64,000 nt of DNA. Origin: Cylicocyclus nassatus (Eukaryota; Nematoda; Chromadorea; Rhabditida; Strongylidae). A program made the position numbers and the translations under genes. The notes below the pieces were generated by a model, which worked only from the letters and a program-made list of their open reading frames with translations, was not told the origin of the DNA and searched no databases. Positions 57,283 to 64,000 of this stretch are shown here, piece after piece; positions within the stretch are counted from its first letter, which is position 1, and every line of letters begins with the position of its first letter. The DNA is taken from contig CATQJL010000112.1 of NCBI GenBank assembly GCA_958299035.1, positions 80,742,636 through 80,806,635 of the forward strand. Reading direction: 5' to 3'.

Positions 57283-59687
57283 AATAATAAAAAGATCCTT
57301 TTTCCCTTTCTGGGATCTGAAGAAGCGGATATCATTTCAAAAATTAAAAAATCCAGGACACGGTCTCAAGCTATAAGATAGTGCCTATGTATCGTGCACT
57401 CCAAAGCAGCGGTCTTTTTAGACGCTGACGATCGCTTACAAGCGTCTTTATCTAAGTGCTGTCTAAAATCTCTTTCTTTTGCTGTCAAGAAAAGTCAGAA
57501 AGCCAGCAAAACTGGCGCTGCTTCTAGCTAGGCCGCCGCCTAAATTCACCATTTTTTTTGCTTTACTGGTCATAAGCGAAATGAGGAGCGTCGAGTCGAG
57601 GGCGCGCTGCGTGCGCGTACCGATGGAAAGCTAGCTGGGGCACACACTATACCAGAAACATGATTAGCACTGTTGAATTTGATAAAAAGGACAGCTTTGG
57701 AATGTTCTTATTGAGTTAAAGGAAATTGACTTCAAAGGAAAGACGTGGCAGCTGGGGATCATCAGGGAATCTTACAAAAAACTGATAGCGGCTTGTGCAG
57801 CTTCTTGCTCCCGTTCAACGTGTTTGTAGTGAAGGAATCTTGGGAATACTTACGGATAGGTGGACAGCGTAAAATCCACGTACCTGGAGCTTTAGGATAT
57901 GAAACTTTTTTTTGAACTGCGATCCCCTCGCCAGCGGGAATGTTATTGCATGCGGCCCTTAGATTGCCCTAACCCCGCGGGTTTACTTCGCTTCAAAATT
58001 CTCACTTGCAAGTAACTTCAGTAAACATAGGGAACACAATGTATGCCCGAGTAATGTTGCATGCAAAGATAAAAAAAACTTTTAGAAATTATATCACTAT
58101 TATCCAAACGTTGCTTGCAAAGGACTTGCTTTTGAAAAGTTTAACTTTATACTTGCAGGATCTACGCATGGGTGCATGCGTTAGTCATTATTGTCAAGAA
58201 CTTCGAGATATGACCTTAATAAAAAATTGGTAGTATTAAATTTCAAACTTGCATGTTGAAGTCGTTTTTTACACAAAGATAACCACCGAATTTATCGTTC
58301 ACTCACGCTTTTGTCTGTCCTTTAGCTACTTACCGGATGCGTAAGGTTGCTACTACCCTATCCTCTCTGTCAAAAACGCACTCTTTGGTAGTCGGCAAGT
58401 GCTCCTCGTCACCACAAATAAGATTCCAAGTTTGCCCAATAGCGTGAATCTGGAATTGAACCAACATGACATTTACAAACAACTGTAGGATGGTCGGCAT
58501 GAGCCAGTGTGCTTCAGAGGAAATTCTTCTATTGCGCGCGAGCGGTGGGGAGGGGGGGGGGGCATGGAAATAGGAATCGAAGCAGTGGTTTTGTACAAAA
58601 CGAAATAATACATCTCTTTGGGAAGGGCACGTTGTTTAAAAACATAACCCGTAAAACTTATGGAAAATTTCTATAACAGCCGCCGAGAAGATTGTTCAGA
58701 AAGTGTCGTTCACGTTGGATTCAGGGATGGGCGATAAGCCTGTGCTTCTTTATAGCAAGCATAACTTTATGCGAATGTTAAATCTTTATGCTTCTGTTAC
58801 AGAAAAACAAATTTATGTAACGACAATCAGACTACAATAAAATGGTTTATGTTTTTTTCACCAATTTTTATCGTTACCATAACACAAATAATAAAAGTTT
58901 TTTATTCTAAGAAAGAACACGTCCAAGTGTTGAAAGGTGAACCAACCGTTCTTCACCCATCCACAACGCATGCTTATATTTAGCATTTTCATTATGGCTT
59001 GCTGTTGTTACTCCATCAAAGTCCATACAGCAGAAGGGCTAAATAATAAAGATGAAAGGTTTTTAAATACAACATTCTCAAACAAGCAATAAACTGGATA
59101 GAAGCCGTTCATATTTGGCTACTGCCTGTTTCAAACTGCACTTGTCCAGTGCTAAATCTGGCGTCATATGTTAGGTTGATGCAAAAATAATGGGCCGTTT
59201 TGCGAATTTTCACTCAAAGTGCTACAACTTTCTAAAAAAATCTACATTTCTGAATGCACTTGATACCTTTAGAAGCAGCAAATTTTTCGCAATGCGCACG
59301 CTCATTTATACTCACATCACAAAACAAGAAAAGTACGACTAAAGGACAAAAAAATTTTTTTTCTGAAATCTTGTTTTTGACAATTCGTAACTTCCTTCAA
59401 AATCTGTTATTATAAAGGACAAGTGGCCTATCTTGTATCCGCAAGCCAGTAGAACAAAACACAATAAAGAGGGTTTGAAAAAACATTTGAGAAGAGGAAA
59501 AAAATTAAAATTTAAAATTGTCCGTTTTTTCAAAATTTTTTCAGTATGCCTCAAAACACCAAACATAGAATTTTCCGATTTTTTGCGTACTGGACAGCTG
59601 GATGTTTTTGCAAAAACGCTATTAGGATGCACTAGCATTACGCTTACAATATTGAGCAAAGCTTTGACAATAGACTTCTTCAAAATA
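57283..59687. other. Unassigned DNA with a Harbinger-related fragment
   Basis: About 57760-57960 matches the right half of 32514-33195, ending near CATGCGGCCC. G-tract near 58550. Part of a mariner-type end (TTAGGTTGATGCAAAAATAA) near 59170. No gene supported. Confidence 0.45.
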
Positions 59688-60699
59688 TTAGGTCGTCCCA
59701 AAAGTATTTTCGCTTTTTTTGAACAAGCGCCACAGTCCGCAGAACAAAGGTTTACAGAAGCTCTTGGCAGCATTCGATGCAGTTTTTCATGCTCTTTCAA
59801 ATGGTCATTTATTTAGCAGTCGAGGTAAACTGCGTGCTTTGCTTGCTTGCAACACATGCTTTTTACCAAGGTCAAGTTCCACTATTTTTTTAAATTCTTG
59901 TACTGATCCTTTGAAAAAGTCCAAGTGGCCTGCGGATAGAGCAAAGAAAGTAGGATGCAAGACATTTTTTGCCCCTTCCACAGATTACTTTGAAAACTTT
60001 TCAAAATTATTTTTTGATGCTATCAAACTCCTATTTGGTCAACTTAAACCTCATAGAACAATAGCCGGCGAGCAACCGGGTATTATTCGACGCAGCACTT
60101 TCTCCTCCTTCAGAGACATGCTTTTTGTTCCTGATTCGAGAAGTCTTGGAGGATAAAATCGACAAAATTCATGTTTTTAAAGGAACCCCAGGCTGTACCC
60201 GACAAATCAAAAATTAGATATTTCGAAACCCGGAACTCTCACTTGCTTCGTAAAATTAGTACTGAATCCTAATCCACTTTGAAAGGATCAAAAAACGAGA
60301 ATTTAGTGGAGTTTGACGAGTCTGCGTCTGCTATGGGGCTCCTAAAATTCGATGGTGCTGTTCAAAATTCTGTCAAAAAGTTATGGAGAGCCCTGGGAAG
60401 GAGATCGAAACAGTTTTTGCATCCTACTTTCTTTGCTATATCCGCAGGCCACTTGGACTTCTTCAAAGGGTCAGTACAAGAATTTAAAAAAAAGTAGTGG
60501 AACTTGACCTTGGTAAAAAGCATGTGTCGCAGTTTATCGCAATTTTTGATAGCTCATTGCCTCGACTGCTAAATAAATGACCATTTGAAAGAGCATGAAA
60601 AACTGCATCGAATGCTATCAAGAGCCTCTGTAGACCTTTGTTCTGCGGACTGTGGCGCCTGTTCAAAAAAAAAGCGAAAATACTTTTGGGACAACCTAA
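59688..60699. mobile_element. Mariner-type palindromic MITE
   Basis: 1012 bases, ends TTAGGTCGTCCCAAAAGTAT and TTAGGTTGTCCCAAAAGTAT in inverted orientation, TA on both sides. The two arms (for example CAGTCCGCAGAACAAAGGT and its complement) meet near 60190. Open frames here are by-products of the palindrome. Confidence 0.85.
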
Positions 60700-60789
60700 T
60701 AGATTTAGAGCTACAAAATGACCCCAGCGACTACCCATATTGACGTGCCGATTTCTCAATCTGGACAACTTCAGAAAACATAGTCAAGT

Positions 60790-61071
60790 ATGCATAATGT
60801 AGACAATTCCTATTACATACAACAGCAAAATTTCCAAAGAAGCGCCGTTCATGCGCTCTTGAATTCTGGCCAGAAAAGTGAATGCAATGAAATTATGATT
60901 TTGGATGCGGTATACGAACTCTCCATGTTCGTATTGAACTTTGCACCAGAAGAATTCCGCATGACTAATAACGACTGCAGCGCGAAGTTTTCTCACAGGC
61001 TCGTGTCTATTATTTTGTTAGCTGTTTGCTTATCTGTGATATTCTCGTGCTTACTGGTGTTTTGTTATTAA
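60790..61071 (+). CDS. Candidate exon with C-terminal membrane segment
   Basis: An open frame of 93 residues ending in one clear hydrophobic segment (LVSIILLAVCLSVIFSCLLV) and a stop. Residues before it (ECNEIMILDAVYELSMFVLN) look protein-like. It may be a short membrane-anchored protein or part of a multi-exon gene with 61209-61354. Upstream in-frame stop means the ATG or a splice site must lie inside. Confidence 0.3.
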   Translation: MHNVDNSYYIQQQNFQRSAVHALLNSGQKSECNEIMILDAVYELSMFVLNFAPEEFRMTNNDCSAKFSHRLVSIILLAVCLSVIFSCLLVFCY

Positions 61072-61208
61072 TCGCTTGCATATAAAAGTAGGTGACAAAG
61101 CGTAGTGAACATATTGTGTCTTATCTTGGTTGACTTCCTTTTTCTTGTCTTGCCTTTGTGTCATATTTTGCATTATTTCTTGTGTACATTTTTCTTGCTT
61201 CCTTCACA

Positions 61209-61354
61209 GTCTCACAGATCCTGCACAGTTTCCTCCCGATTCACAGGATCACAACCACTGGCTTAATTTGACCGCTACAATTGTATCATCCAGTTTAGCA
61301 TATGCTCTTGCATTTTCGATATTTCGATTATATAATATTTATAATAAAGTTTAA
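61209..61354 (+). CDS. Candidate terminal exon with membrane segment
   Basis: Follows acceptor TTCCTTCACAG and reads LTDPAQFPPDSQDHNHWLNL, then a hydrophobic segment (TATIVSSSLAYALAFSIF) and a stop at 61352-61354. AATAAA overlaps the stop region (about 61343-61348). Unrecognised. Confidence 0.35.
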
Positions 61355-61977
61355 TTACCCAAGTTTGAGGTTGCTCTCAACTTGCATACGCGTAAGTCCC
61401 GCATGGTGGCAGTTCAAGTTTACAGTCACCGAAAAGCAATTCAAATGCGGTTTCTGAAGCTCAGCAACTTAATAACAGATGAGGATGGAAGCCCGCTTCA
61501 ATTAGCATTAGATGGAGCATGAGAACAGCTTTTGATGGTGAGTGATATGCTATATGTATTTCAGAGAAGATATTCTGGCGGGAAAAAGTTGTCCTGAAGA
61601 AAATCTTGGAAAATCGGCCATTTTTTGGCATCAATCTAATAGTCCGATGTTAGCGTTGTTGGGGTAAGCCGAACGAGGTTTCTTGCCCGCCGGGTACGCA
61701 TGATTTCGCTCATTCGCCCAGGTGCTCATCCCTCTTTCTTCGCTCGAAAGTGACCGTATATTTCTATACCGTCACGCATCGTACTTGGACTTGTACTTAT
61801 ACCAAGTTTAGCTCCCACGACACTGACTTTGAAGACAACACTGACGAGCACCTGGTTTAGAGAATTACTCTCCTCAATTTCTCTAGGGTGTTGAGCATGT
61901 CACAATTTCGTTTCATTACTGTCTTTGTCTGTCGTTGCATTCGTGTCTTTGTAATGGCGCACTGTGCACAACAGTGT

Positions 61978-62001
61978 ATCAATAAATAAATAAATAAATA
62001 A
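61978..62001 (+). repeat. (AATA)n tract, possible LINE tail
   Basis: Five to six AATA repeats resembling the tail of the LINE at 6600; upstream shows no RT sequence. Confidence 0.5.
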
Positions 62002-63752
62002 TGCATTTCCTCTTCTCTAGCTATAGACAAAAAGCTTGCTACACTGCACTTTGCGACAAGCAAAAACTGGAGAATGTTCTGTGCTTAATGCAGAACTTAT
62101 CATATTATAAGAGAGGACAATGTAGACATTAACGCCGATAAACTTAAAGTCAACTTCAATATATTTTTCAAACTAACATCAACTAAATTGATCTCATAAA
62201 TTTTCAGGTCTATTCGCTTAGCGATGTCAGAAATCAGTAGAGTGATAGTTTCCATATGCCAGTGACAAATGATTTTGTTGTATTCGTCACCTCTATCTAA
62301 TCTGATGTTACTGTTATACTTCTGATTTGATATACTCTAAAAGGACGAAGTACGAGCGTCCTTAAATCACACTGACTAGCAACAAGAACTTGCAACAGCA
62401 ACAAGAATCGTCGGAAACGTCTCGTCTTCTGTTTGGAAGAATATATATTTTATTTGGGTTCCGTTGTTGGAAGGTTACTTAGTAAAATGAGTGCTGACTT
62501 TTCTGAAGGTTTACAAGTCACCATTATGAAAACCTGTCTGTAAATGAGCAGCTAAACAAGGAGTGTCACGGAAACCGCCTTTTCTTTCGCTTTTAGAATG
62601 AACCGTTATCAGGTAATATATGTGTATGCTCTGGAAACGAGATATTTCGATACATTCATATCATGAGCAATGCCGCTTCGTTTTTTTCCTTCTTGTCAAA
62701 GTCAGATCATACCTCCGGTCGAATTGGCCACTTTAAAATGGATGAACAAAAATTATGTGCTGAATAAATGAAAAAGTAAACATGTGGGAAAATACTAAAA
62801 TCGTGTTAATTTTGCTTCAATAAAAAAATACCAACATTAAGTTCGTCTGCATAAATTGAAAACGCAAGATAACGTGGATAGCTGATAGCCAAGATGTAGC
62901 GCATCGCCAATTGAGAACGGAGACCTTGTTTTTTTTGTAAGCTTGACCCTACTTGTTTCAAGCGGTATTGTCTTGAACGACGACATTGTTTTTTAGGAAG
63001 GAGAAGTTTTACAAAGCAGACAACCGAAATTGCGCGGAGGATGGGACAACATCACGACAGCGTCACCGAGAGCCACTGTACAAACTCTACGCAACTTGGC
63101 TATCCATGTGCCAACCCATCCATCAGCATTGTACTTTGTCATAACTTTTGTAGAGGTGTAGTCGCTTCCGTGATAAGATGCGCTTTCAACCGAACAAAAT
63201 GGAGGTTGCTTGGAAATGCGATTGAAATCTCAAGAAATTCCTGATGTCAAAGTTTCTGAATCAAAGTTCTAAACCCGAACAATGGCGTATGACTGTAGAG
63301 GGAAACACCTAAGCGCCTATGAGCTGTTAATATAGCACTGATCCAAAATCTGCAAAACATGATCCTCCTGGTGTGCCTATTGCTGCGCATTTACTTGCAA
63401 AATCGAATTCGCAACGAGTTTTTATCTTTAATGTATCTTCCATAAGGCAAGAGCGGCCAAGCAGCGTAGTGCCTCGTTCCAGTGACCTCGTTCCGGCAGG
63501 TTACTGGTTCAATATAAAGTGTGGCTCGATGGCTCCGATACTGACACCAACGATTTCCTTCCTATAAAAGCATGAGACGAGCCGGCCAATGAAGACCTAG
63601 ACGCTCCGTGTCATTTCTACATCAAGAGAACGTGGACCCTGCACAAGCGGGAAAAACGCGAGGATGAAAAATTGTATCTCCATGGAGCCGGTAGTAGGTA
63701 CTTTGAAGGCTCTAACTGGGCAAAATCAAAATTTTCAGCAGTGCGTGCTTAC

Positions 63753-63938
63753 GCGGGCCGGTAAATCTAAAACTTTGAGCTGCGGTAGCATAGGCAACTT
63801 ATTGCTGAGAACTAAAAACCGGTAGGCATTTACAAGCTTTAGGCTTGGACCTAGACTCGCTCCATGTTCAGTAGTAAATCTTTGTTTTGAGGTCTGATAT
63901 TTCCCGATAAACTCTGCCTGAACCATCTTGCCAGCCAT
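63753..63938 (-). CDS. Candidate first exon, unknown protein
   Basis: ATG at 63938 opens MAGKMVQAEFIGKYQTSKQR and ends ..KVLDLPAR at a good donor CGC|GTAAGC. About 62 residues. Downstream exons on the minus strand were not found, so it stays tentative. Confidence 0.3.
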
Positions 63939-64000
63939 CTTCTAAGTTAAGGTCAACAAACCAATCAAATTTTTCTCAAAACTTTGTCTTGGATTCCTCA

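Larger units (their letters stand above)
61355..64000. other. Mostly unassigned DNA
   Basis: AATA repeats at about 61980-62000, following non-coding sequence, could be the tail of a decayed LINE. No further gene is firmly supported. Confidence 0.4.

Noticed and set aside
59719..60156. 145-residue open frame
   Set aside because: It lies within a palindromic MITE, has no domain, and mirrors sequence in the other arm.

Overview
The window reads as nuclear DNA of a nematode, most likely a parasitic one with a repeat-rich genome. The basis is short introns of about 50 bases with TTTCAG-type acceptors and GTAAGT/GTGAGT donors, arrays of 4-cysteine modules of a secreted nematode type, a CR1-like LINE, a Penelope-like GIY-YIG fragment, and many palindromic Tc1/mariner, Harbinger and hAT MITEs. 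Species cannot be told from the sequence alone.

The main content is two tandem paralogous genes on the minus strand: gene A (about 12020-23114) and gene B (34207-49374). Simple ORF reading makes each look like four separate intronless genes. Splice sites and phases show instead one long gene per copy. Four large exons (three with exactly 14 four-cysteine modules, the last with 19) alternate with tiny linker exons of 29-44 bases. Every large exon starts with one leftover codon base, and the three internal ones end in phase 0 at a Cys-x-Lys|gt donor. Every linker starts in phase 0 and has a length that leaves two bases over. All junctions fit in both copies, predicting secreted proteins of 1830 residues (B, complete) and at least 1935 residues (A, start uncertain), each with 61 modules. 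The last exon runs through the position where the others splice and adds a paralogue-specific minisatellite-coded tail: Pro/His-rich 11-residue repeats in A, Cys/His/Gly-rich 12-residue repeats in B.

Layout: 1-2400 a palindromic MITE and unassigned DNA; 2428-6636 a CR1-like LINE with frameshifts; 6793-7268 candidate terminal exons of a plus-strand gene; 7300-12000 mostly unassigned with one TTAA-flanked palindromic element; 12020-23114 gene A with MITEs in its introns; 24254-33200 a field of MITEs and a Penelope fragment; 34207-49374 gene B, with a tRNA-like foldback, a mariner MITE and a hAT element in its introns; 49400-64000 more MITEs, one nested in another, and weak plus-strand exon candidates.

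The two genes and their non-repeat intron sequence are clearly a recent tandem duplication. The three 14-module exons have identical lengths in both copies, while MITE content and C-terminal tails have diverged.
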